Shown here piece after piece: positions 1 to 8,822 of a stretch of DNA of 64,000 bases. Origin of the DNA: Lacipirellulaceae bacterium (lineage in GTDB: Bacteria > Planctomycetota > Planctomycetia > Pirellulales > Lacipirellulaceae); NCBI GenBank assembly GCA_040218535.1, contig JAVJRG010000005.1, positions 1,736,001 to 1,800,000 of the forward strand, in the 5' to 3' direction. Position 1 is the first letter of the stretch, and each line of letters begins with the position of its first letter. Under the pieces are notes generated by a model. That model saw only the letters and a program-made list of their open reading frames with translations. It was not told the origin of the DNA and searched no databases. A program made the position numbers and the translations under genes.

Positions 1-849
1 AATTTCGCGTCGCATCGCTGGGCTGGTGAGCAAGGTCTCAAGGGTGCCACGTTCTTTCTCGCCGGCACAAAGATCGACGGCCGGATAGAAAGCACCTGTC
101 AACGCCCAGATGATGAGAACGAAGGGGAGAATCTTTGACAGAATCGCCACTTGTTTCTGCTCAACGGGAGCGGTGTCCTGTGGCTGAAACTCAAACGGCT
201 GCGTCGCCTGCAACGGGACGTTGCTATCGGAGAGATTGTTCGTGGTGATGCGCTGACGCCAGAGCCGAAGCACCCGCTCTAACCGAAACTGTGCGGACTG
301 TGATTTGTCGTCTGCCGCGTTGTACGTTGGCTTCAGTTCGAGAGCTTGGCTTTGCCCTTTCGAATCGCGATCAAGAACCGACTGCCGGACAGCCAACAGC
401 CCCTCTCCGAAACCCTCAGGAAATTCAAGGATCGCCTGAACTTGACCCGCTTCTAGCAATCGGCGAGCGTGATCCGAGGGTGATTCACCCTGCTTGCGAG
501 CAAGGTAGTTTGCAGCCTGCTCCTCTTCGGCCAACTTCTCTGCTCTGACGACTTGCAGGCTTTCTTGTTGCGACTTGTGCTTCATTAGGTCGAGATGAAA
601 GTAATCACCGTCTAGCAACGGAGGCAACCAATTCGACTCTTCGAGCTCGGCTATTTCCAGCTCTTCAGCACCGATAACCAGCACCTTCGCGGCATGGCTC
701 TGCATAAACTGCATCATCTGCATGAAGCTCATACCCAAAAGCGGATAGAGCAAGAGCGGCAAGATGGCGATCAAGAACAGAGTCCGCCGGTCGCGCAGCT
801 GATCTCGCATTTCGCGAGAGAAGATCAGTTTGACATTCTTCCACTGCAT
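1..849 (-). CDS. ABC-2 type transporter permease, NatB-like (partial, cut by window edge)
   Basis: Membrane subunit of an ABC exporter. The 283 visible residues start at an ATG at 849; the C-terminus lies beyond base 1. A short basic cytoplasmic N-terminus ([19 protein letters not shown]) leads into a membrane helix at about residues 24-42. A long hydrophilic extracytoplasmic loop follows (about 45-235), then a second helix ([19 protein letters not shown]) and the [14 protein letters not shown] stretch that is characteristic of NatB/ABC-2 permeases. The ATPase gene lies 24 bases upstream in the same direction, so the two form an operon. Sodium export is the role of the best-studied NatAB pair; the substrate here is unknown. 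In planctomycetes such permeases are sometimes fused to a CPBP protease, which could only be checked past the window edge. Confidence 0.85.
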   Translation of the reverse strand, partial: MQWKNVKLIFSREMRDQLRDRRTLFLIAILPLLLYPLLGMSFMQMMQFMQSHAAKVLVIGAEELEIAELEESNWLPPLLDGDYFHLDLMKHKSQQESLQVVRAEKLAEEEQAANYLARKQGESPSDHARRLLEAGQVQAILEFPEGFGEGLLAVRQSVLDRDSKGQSQALELKPTYNAADDKSQSAQFRLERVLRLWRQRITTNNLSDSNVPLQATQPFEFQPQDTAPVEQKQVAILSKILPFVLIIWALTGAFYPAVDLCAGEKERGTLETLLTSPAMRREI

Positions 850-873
850 GGATTTTTACTTTACCGGGTTCGA

Positions 874-1626
874 TTAGACAACAACGGTTGCTTCTTGCTC
901 GCGAATGAGTTCGAAGAACAATTCCTCGAGATCCTCTTGGCCGTGATCCTCACGCAACGAGTCGAGCGTTCCCTCTGCTAGAAGTCGCCCACGGTGCATG
1001 ATGGCGACCCGATCACAGAGTCGTTCTGCCTCACGCATGATATGTGTTGAGAAGACGATGCATTTCCCTTGATCGCGCAGCTCAGCCACCGCGTCAAGCA
1101 ACGCTCGTGCAACTAGGACATCCAAACCGCTCGTCGCTTCATCGAAGATCAGGATCGGCGGATCGTGCACGATCGCACGGGCGATCGAGACTTTCTGCTT
1201 CATGCCGGTCGACATCTTCGCTCCGAGGAGATCACGGATCTCTTGCATCTTGAGTCGTTCAAACAGATCCTCCATACGTTCGCGGAGCGGCTCGTCTTCG
1301 ATTCCGTAGAGACGCCCGAAGTACTCGACCATTTCCCACGCCGTCATCCGGTCGTAGACGGCAGTATTCGCGGACATGAAGCCGATCTGCTGACGCACCT
1401 GAGAGGGTTGGGTGACGACATCGCAACCGTTAACCGTGGCGGTTCCGCTCGTTGGCTGCAGCACGGTACTCAGAATACGCAGGGCGGTCGTTTTACCGGC
1501 CCCATTGGGGCCGAGAAGGCCGTAGACTTCGCCCTCGACGGCGTTGAAAGTCAAGCGATCCAACGCCATGAATTCACCGCGATGCAAGTCGGTATAGGCT
1601 TTCGTAAGAGCTTGAACCTGGATCAT
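874..1626 (-). CDS. ABC transporter ATP-binding protein, NatA-like
   Basis: ATPase subunit that powers the exporter whose permease follows directly. The 250 residues include Walker [10 protein letters not shown] (39-47), an ABC signature STGMKQ (139-144) in place of LSGGQ, which is usual for NatA-type ATPases, Walker [13 protein letters not shown] (about 158-169) and a switch histidine in VFSTHIM. Length is normal for a single nucleotide-binding domain. Start is the ATG at 1626. It is the first gene of a two-gene minus-strand operon. Transported substrate unknown; export of Na+ or a lipid-like or peptide compound are all possible. Confidence 0.9.
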   Translation of the reverse strand: MIQVQALTKAYTDLHRGEFMALDRLTFNAVEGEVYGLLGPNGAGKTTALRILSTVLQPTSGTATVNGCDVVTQPSQVRQQIGFMSANTAVYDRMTAWEMVEYFGRLYGIEDEPLRERMEDLFERLKMQEIRDLLGAKMSTGMKQKVSIARAIVHDPPILIFDEATSGLDVLVARALLDAVAELRDQGKCIVFSTHIMREAERLCDRVAIMHRGRLLAEGTLDSLREDHGQEDLEELFFELIREQEATVVV

Positions 1627-1725
1627 AGCGGATTCTGGCTGGAAGTAGGGCGAGGCGAAAAGAAGATGCCTTGCTCAAGAATACCAGCAGCCCCCGTGCC
1701 AATGGAAGCAACATCACAGCTGAGT

Positions 1726-2865
1726 TCAGCTGACGATGGGCAGCGGAGACAGGTTCTGCCGACTTTGCGGAACAATCGACGTCACTTCCTCGTCGATTAG
1801 CTGGTAATGGACATTTCTTTGCCGCGGCGTGTAGCCTAAATCCGATATCGCGTTGCGAATTTGCTGCAAAGTGAGGTGATGCACGGTGCCCGCCTCAGCG
1901 ACCACATTCTCCTCAATCATGAGGCTCCCCATGTCGTTGGCTCCGTAGAGCAACGCCATCTGGCCGATCTTCAAGCCTTGGGTGACCCAACTTGATTGCA
2001 GGTTGGCGAAATTGTCGAGATACAGCCTTGCGACGGCATTGGTCTTCAAATACTCGAAGGCCCCAGCCGCCGGCACGTCTGCCATGTCGGTGTTCTCGGG
2101 CTGAAAACTCCAGCAGATGAAAGCCGTGAAGCCGCCCGTTTCGCCCTGCAATTGGCGTAACCGCTCGAGGTGTTCGATCCGTTCCGCGAGCGTCTCCACG
2201 TGACCGTACATCATGGTTGCCGTACTTCGGCCGCCAAGCTGATGCCAGACGCGATGAACGTCCAACCAATCGTCGGTCATCACTTTGCCGCGTGTGATTT
2301 CGTTTCGCACGCGATCGACAAGAATCTCGGCACCCCCACCGGGTAGGCTGCCCAGCCCAGCAGCTTGCAATCGCTCAAGGACAGTCTTGAGAGGCAACTT
2401 CGAGAGTTTCGTAAAGTGATAGATTTCTGGAGGGCTAAAGCCATGGATATTGAGACTTGGGAACTCCTGCTTGATTTCTTGGAGCATCTCTTCGTACCAC
2501 TCCAAGGGGTAATCGGGGTGCAAACCGCCCTGAAGCAGAATCTGATCGCCGCCTAGCTCTACGGTCTCTTCAATTTTCTTGAGGATCACACCACGGTCGA
2601 GAACGTAACCTTCAGGGGACTTTGGCTTGCGATAAAAAGCACAGAAGTCGCAGACCGCAGTGCAGACATTCGTATAGTTGATGTTGCGATCAATGTTGTA
2701 GGTGCGATAGTCCTCAGGATGCAGACGGCGAGTGATCTCGTCGGCGGCACGACCGAGAGAAGCCAAGTCGTAAGATTCTAGGAGCTGTAGTCCCTCTTCG
2801 GGCGTCAGCCTCTCACCGGCGACGGATTTCTCAAGCAAGTCGGTGTTAGTTAGCAGTGCAGTCAT
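1726..2865 (-). CDS. mqnC: Cyclic dehypoxanthinyl futalosine synthase (MqnC)
   Basis: Radical-SAM enzyme of the futalosine route to menaquinone; it cyclises dehypoxanthine futalosine. The radical-SAM cluster motif CTAVCDFC (CxxxCxxC, about residues 68-75) follows NIDRNINYTNVC, and GGDQILLQGGLHPD and HGFSPPEI are family hallmarks. Length (379 aa) is typical. The frame is open up to a TTG at 2892, but the ATG at 2865 (MTALLTNTDLLEK) is the better start; it lies inside the last codons of mqnA, giving a 20-base overlap and likely translational coupling. MqnE is the closest alternative, but the adjacent mqnA and the HGFSPPEI/GGLHPD context favour MqnC. mqnB, mqnD and mqnE are not in the window. 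Confidence 0.9.
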   Translation of the reverse strand: MTALLTNTDLLEKSVAGERLTPEEGLQLLESYDLASLGRAADEITRRLHPEDYRTYNIDRNINYTNVCTAVCDFCAFYRKPKSPEGYVLDRGVILKKIEETVELGGDQILLQGGLHPDYPLEWYEEMLQEIKQEFPSLNIHGFSPPEIYHFTKLSKLPLKTVLERLQAAGLGSLPGGGAEILVDRVRNEITRGKVMTDDWLDVHRVWHQLGGRSTATMMYGHVETLAERIEHLERLRQLQGETGGFTAFICWSFQPENTDMADVPAAGAFEYLKTNAVARLYLDNFANLQSSWVTQGLKIGQMALLYGANDMGSLMIEENVVAEAGTVHHLTLQQIRNAISDLGYTPRQRNVHYQLIDEEVTSIVPQSRQNLSPLPIVS

Positions 2866-3685
2866 CGAAACGGAAGTCTGGTACTTGGTCAATCAGTTCT
2901 AGGGCCTTGGCTCGGCGGAAAAACTCCGCCAACCCAAGCCTTTGAGGCCGACCGAGATAAAAATTTAAATTGTCGCGGAGATAGCTGAGGATACGCTCTT
3001 CAGACAGCCCCATGACAGGGGATTGCTCACGTGCAATTTCGTGAAGGGCATCCTCACCGCGATCTCGCGCTGCGTCCAGGGCCTGTTCAACTCGCCCTAA
3101 ACCAGGATACGCGGCCTGTGCCCCTGGCCGAGCCATCCACATGGCAAAGACAAAAGGCAAACCGGTCAGGTCACGCCACCGCTCACCCAAGTCCCACCGC
3201 TCAACAAAATCGTCCGAATCGAGATCAATGGCACGATCTCCGATCACCAGCAGGGCATCGGCTTCAACTTGCAAGGGATCGTCTTGGATGGGCAGCGGGA
3301 TCAAATGAGGCCGAACCCCACATGCTTCGTGAAGTAGAATCTGGGAAAGGATGACGCTGGTTCGAGAGCCCTCATCCAAGGCAAGTGTGTTCACTTCAGC
3401 AGGAGGTCGTCGAAAGAGAAGCTGCACGCTCAAGACGGGGCCCAGGCATCCAATACAAGCGGTTGAAATAATCGACCATTCCGGATGCTTCGCTAGCTCG
3501 ACGCATGGAGCCAAAGCGACATCTAACTCACCCGCTGAGAGTCTTTCGGCTAATTGGCTTGGCAACTCGAAGCTCAGTGCACACTCAGGCAAGTCTTCCG
3601 CCAACCCATGCACAAGTGGCTTGGTGTTGAGGTAGTTGACCGCACCAATTCGCAGGGGTTCGTTCGTCTCGTTGAGGGCGGACAT
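2846..3685 (-). CDS. mqnA: Chorismate dehydratase (MqnA)
   Basis: First enzyme of the futalosine pathway; it dehydrates chorismate to 3-[(1-carboxyvinyl)oxy]benzoate. The 279-residue protein has the MqnA/MqnD periplasmic-binding-protein fold, with the signature RIGAVNYLNTKPL near the N-terminus (12-24), the ELDVALAPCVEL stretch and SYLRDNLNFYLG near the C-terminus. The RIGAVNYLNTKPL signature distinguishes MqnA from MqnD. ATG start at 3685. It is the upstream gene of the mqnA-mqnC operon and its stop codon overlaps the mqnC start, so both steps are probably co-translated. Upstream to 3806 I see only a short gap before a convergently unrelated ABC operon on the same strand. Confidence 0.93.
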   Translation of the reverse strand: MSALNETNEPLRIGAVNYLNTKPLVHGLAEDLPECALSFELPSQLAERLSAGELDVALAPCVELAKHPEWSIISTACIGCLGPVLSVQLLFRRPPAEVNTLALDEGSRTSVILSQILLHEACGVRPHLIPLPIQDDPLQVEADALLVIGDRAIDLDSDDFVERWDLGERWRDLTGLPFVFAMWMARPGAQAAYPGLGRVEQALDAARDRGEDALHEIAREQSPVMGLSEERILSYLRDNLNFYLGRPQRLGLAEFFRRAKALELIDQVPDFRFDDCTAN

Positions 3686-3805
3686 GTCAGCTTGTGTCTT
3701 CTCAAGTGAATGTTGTTTCTGGAGCTAAATTATAGATCAGCCCAGACTGCTCTACGAGGCCAACCGGGGGCGTGATTCTTCGTTTAACTAGTGAAAAAGG
3801 CCCGC

Positions 3806-5629
3806 TTAGACCTCCAGCTCTCGAAATGCCTTGAGGCCTTTGCGAAGCGGTATAATCGTTACAGCAGCCGCTAGAGCGGAGGAGGCCGCTATGCCGATTA
3901 GCAGCAGGACTCGCGCGTCGAGGTTGGGTGCAAACCGCGGCGTAATATCCGACTGGCCAGCCAGGAGATAGAGATGACAGGGCAGGGCAGTCAGCAAGAC
4001 AACAACTAAAATATAGAGGGCGCTGAGTACCAAATTGAGGGTTCCTCCAAAGCCGGCCGCTATTTTGGAAGGTGACTGTTCTCGAAAGTTCGGCATCATC
4101 GCGCCCAAGCCAACCGCCATACCGGAGAGCCCAAAGCAGAGCAACATGCAGATAAACTGATGAACCGCGATCACCAACCAACTGACCTCAAGCGTAACAT
4201 CGCTTAACAGAATCAAGAACGCACAAGGAATCCAAGACCCTCCTGCGGCAAACCAGAACTTTCCCCAGAGAATCGTTTCCCGCTGCACTGGGAGCAGACT
4301 AAGGATCCAAAACCGTCGACCTTCCAAACTCAGAAGAGGATAGATGAAACGCGTAGTAAAGGTGGAAAGAATCAGGCCCACAACCGCCAAATTGAGAAAG
4401 CTGACGACGTTGACCCAAGTCAACACACTTAAGTCTGCCTTATGCTGCCGAAAGCGGTCGACGTTGGCAAAGTAAAGAGAAAGCAAACCAAAGAAGATCA
4501 GAAACTGCGACCACTGAACCGGATCTCGACGAAAGAGGCGTAGGTCTTTCACGATCAGCAGCCTAGTTTGCTTAGGAAACGAGAACATGAGTTTCTCAGC
4601 GAGTCGATCAATCCAGGAAAGATCGATTTTGATCTTCTTCGCTGACCGCGAGGCGAGTCCCCAGTAGCTTTCGCGAAAGAATCGTCTTCCCATCCATTTC
4701 ACTAGCAAATGCAGCATCAATGCATTCGAAGTGATCAGGATGAGATACTGCCCGCTTTCCTTCCAGGGCAAATCCTTCGGGTTGAGGTCCCAGCGTCTGG
4801 CGGCATCGATGAGGGCGTGGCTCAGCCAAGTACTCGGAAGCCATTCGCCGCGGGTGAAGCTAAACCGCTGGTATGTCCGCTTGAACCAAGCCGCTCCCAG
4901 TAGTTCAGCATCGGCAATGGCGAGAGTCTTCCAAATTGATTGGTACGCAACAACAATCACCACGATAGCAGCAATACCTATCGCCAAGCGACGCATCTTA
5001 GGCAGGTGCTTGATCAACAAGAGGCAGCATACAGCTCCTATGGCTGACGGAATATAAGCGAAAGCGATCAGCAGGAAGGGCAAATACGCGTAGTAATACC
5101 ACGGAGAGTGAACGACCCATCCGTAGGCAACCAACATCGGACTTGCAAGCAGGATGAAGCCCCAACTGCTGAACAAGAGTGCTTCTTGAAATCGATAGAA
5201 CACGAGCCGCTCGTCTCGGACTGGCAATGTCATCAAGAACGCCGTCTCGCGAGTGGAATAGAGCCCGCCGTAAAGAATAATGCCGGACGAAAAGACCAGC
5301 ATCACCTGCAAAGACGAGAAAAACAACGTGAAGACAAAGAGAATCGTCTTAGCATGGAGCGACGCTCCCGAGGCTCCTACATGCGACACAACGAAGGTAA
5401 ATCCACCGTAGAAGAGTGCGTAGAGCCCAATCCAAAACAGAAGGCTCAGGACAACGACCAGCGAAGTACGCAGTTTGGCCCTTTCCAGAAGTCGGCTGAG
5501 ATGAGCAATGCCGATCGAGCTGCGTAGCCGTAAAAATATTTGGCCTTCGCGCTCATGCGAGGGGAGCGACTGAGTTAGAGACTCATACTCAGCGTTCGAA
5601 TCCGCTGCAGCATCGGACGGGGCTGTCAT
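3806..5629 (-). CDS. ABC exporter permease, multi-spanning (ABC-2 superfamily)
   Basis: 607-residue polytopic membrane protein, second gene of an operon with the ATPase just upstream (3-base gap). After a hydrophilic N-terminus (SHEREGQIFLRLRSSIG) at least ten hydrophobic stretches are seen, for example VVLSLLFWIGLYALFYGG (about 58-75), ILFVFTLFFSSLQVMLVF, LLIGIAASSALAAAVTI near the C-terminus. It contains no ATPase motif. The architecture, two permease-like halves in one chain and an ATPase partner, suits putative ABC exporters of the YhaP/ABC-2 type. Substrate unknown. ATG start at 5629. Confidence 0.8.
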   Translation of the reverse strand: MTAPSDAAADSNAEYESLTQSLPSHEREGQIFLRLRSSIGIAHLSRLLERAKLRTSLVVVLSLLFWIGLYALFYGGFTFVVSHVGASGASLHAKTILFVFTLFFSSLQVMLVFSSGIILYGGLYSTRETAFLMTLPVRDERLVFYRFQEALLFSSWGFILLASPMLVAYGWVVHSPWYYYAYLPFLLIAFAYIPSAIGAVCCLLLIKHLPKMRRLAIGIAAIVVIVVAYQSIWKTLAIADAELLGAAWFKRTYQRFSFTRGEWLPSTWLSHALIDAARRWDLNPKDLPWKESGQYLILITSNALMLHLLVKWMGRRFFRESYWGLASRSAKKIKIDLSWIDRLAEKLMFSFPKQTRLLIVKDLRLFRRDPVQWSQFLIFFGLLSLYFANVDRFRQHKADLSVLTWVNVVSFLNLAVVGLILSTFTTRFIYPLLSLEGRRFWILSLLPVQRETILWGKFWFAAGGSWIPCAFLILLSDVTLEVSWLVIAVHQFICMLLCFGLSGMAVGLGAMMPNFREQSPSKIAAGFGGTLNLVLSALYILVVVLLTALPCHLYLLAGQSDITPRFAPNLDARVLLLIGIAASSALAAAVTIIPLRKGLKAFRELEV

Positions 5630-5632
5630 GAA

Positions 5633-6427
5633 TCACCTTACCTGCTCTGATTCAGATGACTCATGAGTCTGCGTCGGCTTTGCCGCGTCGTCTCCGAGCA
5701 ATCGGCCTTGGTCCATCAATGCCAAATAGAGGTTCTCCAAAGAATCGCTTGAGTCAGGCATCAGACTGCGAAGCTCTTGAACACTCCCTTCAAACAGCTT
5801 GTGCCCCGCCTTCATCACGCCGATCCGATCGGCTATCTCTTCTGCAACGTTCAAGGTATGTGTCGACATGAATACGGTCTTGCCCGTTTCAACGTACCCA
5901 CGGAGAAGATCTTTAACGAGGCGAATACTGTGGGGATCGAGCCCTACCATGGGCTCGTCAACAACCAGCACCTTGGGGTCGTGAATCATTGCGGCGGCAA
6001 AAACCGTTCGCTGACGCATGCCGTGCGAGTAGCTTTCAGTGAGTCGGTCAAGAAAATCGGTCAACTGAAACCGCTCAGCCTCTCGCTGCAATGCACTCTT
6101 AGCTGCGGCATCGTTCATGCCATACATACTTGCAACGAATTTAAGGAATTCTCGCCCGGACAGCTTATCATAGAGAAAGGGCTGGTCAGGAACGTAGCCG
6201 ATCAGCCGACTCGATTCTCGGGGCTGCTGGACGACGTCGTATGGCCCAACGGTTATGGTGCCGGAGGTGGGTTTGAGCAGCCCGACCAGCGTTTTAATCG
6301 TGGTGGTTTTTCCTGCCCCGTTATGACCGAGCAAGGCGAAGAGCTCACCACCTTCCAGTCTCAAGTCCAGGCCATCGACCGCAACGCGATCACCGTAGGT
6401 TCGCGTTACCTTATCAAACTGGAGCAT
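5633..6427 (-). CDS. ABC transporter ATP-binding protein
   Basis: 264-residue ATPase driving the permease encoded 3 bases downstream. Walker A GHNGAGKTT (34-42), a degenerate ABC signature YSHGMRQR (about 135-142) where the usual LSGGQ is replaced by SHGMR, Walker B VLVVDEPMVGLD and the switch region VFMSTHTLN are visible. The MRQR/MKQ type signature is common in CcmA/NatA-like exporters. A hydrophilic C-terminal extension (KPTQTHESSESEQVR) follows the domain. ATG start at 6427. First gene of the operon; about 120 bases separate it from the upstream hypothetical gene. Confidence 0.9.
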   Translation of the reverse strand: MLQFDKVTRTYGDRVAVDGLDLRLEGGELFALLGHNGAGKTTTIKTLVGLLKPTSGTITVGPYDVVQQPRESSRLIGYVPDQPFLYDKLSGREFLKFVASMYGMNDAAAKSALQREAERFQLTDFLDRLTESYSHGMRQRTVFAAAMIHDPKVLVVDEPMVGLDPHSIRLVKDLLRGYVETGKTVFMSTHTLNVAEEIADRIGVMKAGHKLFEGSVQELRSLMPDSSDSLENLYLALMDQGRLLGDDAAKPTQTHESSESEQVR

Positions 6428-6550
6428 TTCAAAGGGAGCAGAAAGGAGCTATCGTCATAAGAGAATCGTGGCGTTATAGAACTCGCACCACGAAACCGAC
6501 CCCAAGTAGGGCGCCGAGTACCTCTCCGATCATTATGGTCAGATGGCAGG

Positions 6551-7480
6551 CTAGGGCAAAGCGGGCTTTTCCTTACCGGCAATCTCTTTTCTGAGTTTTG
6601 CTTCGCTCATTAGGAGAGGAAAGAATTTGTTTGCCAATTCGGTCACTTTTTCGCCCTCAAGCCGCCGGAAGCTGAGTTTCGCGTTGGCCAAGTAAACAAC
6701 TTGTTTAAGGACGACGCCATTTGGCAACACCCAGGTCTGTGCCCTCAACCGGGCTTTGTCTGAGACACCAACTGCAGAACTACTGTGGTAATCGACCCGG
6801 AGCACACGTTTGCGTTCCACTCCGTGCTCAATGAGTTCCGCTTCAACCACATTCGCGTCCACCCGATCAATCGGTTCACTCGGATTGGCAAACGGATTGT
6901 AAACCTGCTCCTGCCAATGTCGTCCTACGTACATGTATGGCAACTTGGCATCCGGGAACAAGGCTTCGTTTAATGCCGCTTGGTCGGGGATCGTAATCGT
7001 ATGGCTAACATTCAATGTGCCAGATTGAATTTTCAGATGGAGATCTGATTCCTTGACGCGACCAGACATCTTCACGATGCCTGCGACATCGTTAATCGAA
7101 ATTCCGCTTTCGAAAGCAGAAAAATTATCGAGTGAATCGAACTCGATACGCGTCTTGGCAACGAACCTCAGATTGCCCATTCCCTCAACCGTGCTGCGCA
7201 TCCATGCGGGTGCTAGTTCCAGCATTGGCACTTCGTCGAGCGCGAGCTGATTGTGGACTTCGGTAGTCCCCTGAATCCCCTCGCGCAACAGGCTCACGGC
7301 AAAGCCTACATGTTTGCCGGACCATTCGACTTCCCAGGCAACCGGCTCGTTGGCGTTAAGCCCCGAGGCAACCGGCAGATCGCCATCGTAGAACGAGGGC
7401 ATGATCTTATCGACCACCAACCACGCCATACTGCCAAGCCAAAGAACAACAGTGGCCAGAATGAAAGCTCGATTTAGCAT
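6551..7480 (-). CDS. Hypothetical protein with N-terminal membrane anchor
   Basis: Unrecognised protein of about 309 residues. I prefer the ATG at 7480 (MLNRAFILATVVLWLGSMAW) to the GTG at 7552, because it places a clean uncleaved signal anchor or signal peptide at the N-terminus. The rest is hydrophilic with predicted beta-rich segments (for example TRIEFDSLDNFSAFESGI, HTITIPDQAALNEALF), no cysteine motif and no catalytic signature. Likely anchored outside the cytoplasmic membrane. It lies just upstream of the ABC pair on the same strand, with about 120 bases between, so co-expression is possible but not shown. Confidence 0.65.
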   Translation of the reverse strand: MLNRAFILATVVLWLGSMAWLVVDKIMPSFYDGDLPVASGLNANEPVAWEVEWSGKHVGFAVSLLREGIQGTTEVHNQLALDEVPMLELAPAWMRSTVEGMGNLRFVAKTRIEFDSLDNFSAFESGISINDVAGIVKMSGRVKESDLHLKIQSGTLNVSHTITIPDQAALNEALFPDAKLPYMYVGRHWQEQVYNPFANPSEPIDRVDANVVEAELIEHGVERKRVLRVDYHSSSAVGVSDKARLRAQTWVLPNGVVLKQVVYLANAKLSFRRLEGEKVTELANKFFPLLMSEAKLRKEIAGKEKPALP

Positions 7481-7668
7481 CTCGCTAAGCTCGCAGATCG
7501 GTCCTGAAAGTGCCCGTGAGGATTCCCCAATCCACTCCAGAAGATGAAACACCCAACTTATCCGTCAGGGTCTCCAATACTTCCGGTATTCTAGCCGGAA
7601 TTCGTCGCTCTGGCGATTCTTTTTCCAGGAAGACGCATTTTGCTAAAAAACCGGGCAATCTGGGCCAT

Positions 7669-8232
7669 TCAGTGAGCCTGCTTATGGCTCAGTTCGATGA
7701 TTGCAAGGTCAGTTCCTAAGTACCGACTGACGAGATCGCGTGTTGTATAGACCATCGAACTCTGGTTTCTAGTACCTTGCTCATCACCAAGTGCTTCAAT
7801 CGTACGCAAGAGTTCGACGACTGATCCCGAGTCAATGGCGTCGCGCAAAACTTTTCGTCCGTCGCCTTTCCGGGCCAACTGATTCAGCGGCTCATAGGAA
7901 CCTAGAGCCTCAGCAGCGGTTCTTAACGCATCGCCCCCCCTGCGGTGATATAGCCTCGAAAGGGCTGAGCGGTCCTCCAAGACGTGATGAAGGACACGAG
8001 GGGATGTTAGTGGACCCTCACGATGTGTCCGAACTAGGTACTCCTGGAGTTCCAGAACATCAGAGTGCACGATCAGATCATCAGGGTGAAGATCCGAATT
8101 CGACGCCATGAACCGCCCAACTGCTTCAGCCAACTGTTTGCGGGGATTCAGATCAGCCCTTGTAGCCATCTCCTCGCTCTGGAGTTGAAGGCCGAGCGAC
8201 AAAACCAGACAGCTCGTGCATAGGGTATTCAT
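7669..8232 (-). CDS. Hypothetical small exported protein
   Basis: 187 residues, not recognised. The N-terminus MNTLCTSCLVLSLGLQLQSE resembles a short signal peptide. The mature part is mostly helical and charged (LNPRKQLAEAVGRFMASN, RLYHRRGGDALRTAAEALGS) and contains no known motif. It is divergent to the zinc-ribbon gene at 8556 and upstream, on the same strand, of the membrane-anchored hypothetical, with about 190 bases between. Start is the ATG at 8232. Codon use looks like that of its neighbours, which supports it being a real gene. Confidence 0.55.
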   Translation of the reverse strand: MNTLCTSCLVLSLGLQLQSEEMATRADLNPRKQLAEAVGRFMASNSDLHPDDLIVHSDVLELQEYLVRTHREGPLTSPRVLHHVLEDRSALSRLYHRRGGDALRTAAEALGSYEPLNQLARKGDGRKVLRDAIDSGSVVELLRTIEALGDEQGTRNQSSMVYTTRDLVSRYLGTDLAIIELSHKQAH

Positions 8233-8555
8233 CAGTGATTCTTCTCTCTGTCTTGTCGGGTCAACAAGGCGAAAAACATAGCTTGGGACCGAGCTGTGAG
8301 CGACTTTCTATCCCTAGCAAACCTAGCATTTTCCAGGTGGCATGGGAGCAATCCATACTGAGCTGCATAAGAGGCCAGAGCGATTCGCAAGTCGTTTCTC
8401 AGAAAGCACTTACAGCGATACCCAGCATGCCGTTAAGCGATATTTGCCGAGCTTTTTCAGTTTCTGTTTGAATTCCTGGCCCAGAAAATGTAACATGTTT
8501 TCTCAGCAACGATGCTGATGAAAAAGCTTTCAATTTCTTCGCAGGAGGTCAATCC
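8233..8555. other. Intergenic region between divergent genes
   Basis: About 320 bases between two divergently transcribed genes, so it must carry promoters for both. Near the right end there is an imperfect palindrome around 8485-8503 (GAAAATGTAACATGTTTTC) and a short hairpin CAGCA-acga-TGCTG just after it, then a strong Shine-Dalgarno (GCAGGAGG) for the gene at 8556. No coding frame here looks convincing. Confidence 0.35.
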
Positions 8556-8801
8556 ATGGCTGGTACGCCTTACTTCGTTCAAGAGTGCCCGACTTGTGGG
8601 AGAAACCTACAAGTACGTGTCTCCTACCTGGGAAAGAACGTCGCCTGTCGCCACTGCGGAGTGAAATTTGAAGCTCGCGACCCCGATTCGAGCGAACCTC
8701 TTCCCGCCGAATCTGGTATTGCACTTTTAGCTCGTGCAGACGAGCTACTCCTGCAGGCTTCTTCAATGCAAGGCAAGCTGGACGCGAGTTCGCGTTGCTA
8801 G
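8556..8801 (+). CDS. Small zinc-ribbon protein
   Basis: 81-residue protein with a clear double CxxC knuckle near its N-terminus: ECPTCGRNL (C11, C14) and VACRHCGVKF (C30/C33 region). This is the MJ0042/zinc-ribbon pattern that many planctomycete proteins carry at their N-terminus, followed here only by a short acidic linker and a helical tail (LLARADELLLQASSMQGKL). The start is secure: AGGAGG lies 7 bases before the ATG. Probably a metal-binding or nucleic-acid/protein-interaction module; function unknown. It stands alone, convergent with aroA (21 bases between stop codons). Confidence 0.7.
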   Translation: MAGTPYFVQECPTCGRNLQVRVSYLGKNVACRHCGVKFEARDPDSSEPLPAESGIALLARADELLLQASSMQGKLDASSRC

Positions 8802-8822
8802 GCAATGCCCTAGTCGCAACCT

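Noticed and set aside
1913-2269. 118-residue minus-strand frame inside mqnC
   Set aside because: Same strand, other frame, fully inside a radical-SAM gene with all motifs.
5777-6460. 227-residue plus-strand frame opposite the second ABC ATPase
   Set aside because: It lies entirely antisense to a gene with Walker A, signature and Walker B motifs.
8235-8471. 78-residue plus-strand frame between two divergent genes
   Set aside because: No Shine-Dalgarno and no recognisable fold; the space is needed for two promoters.
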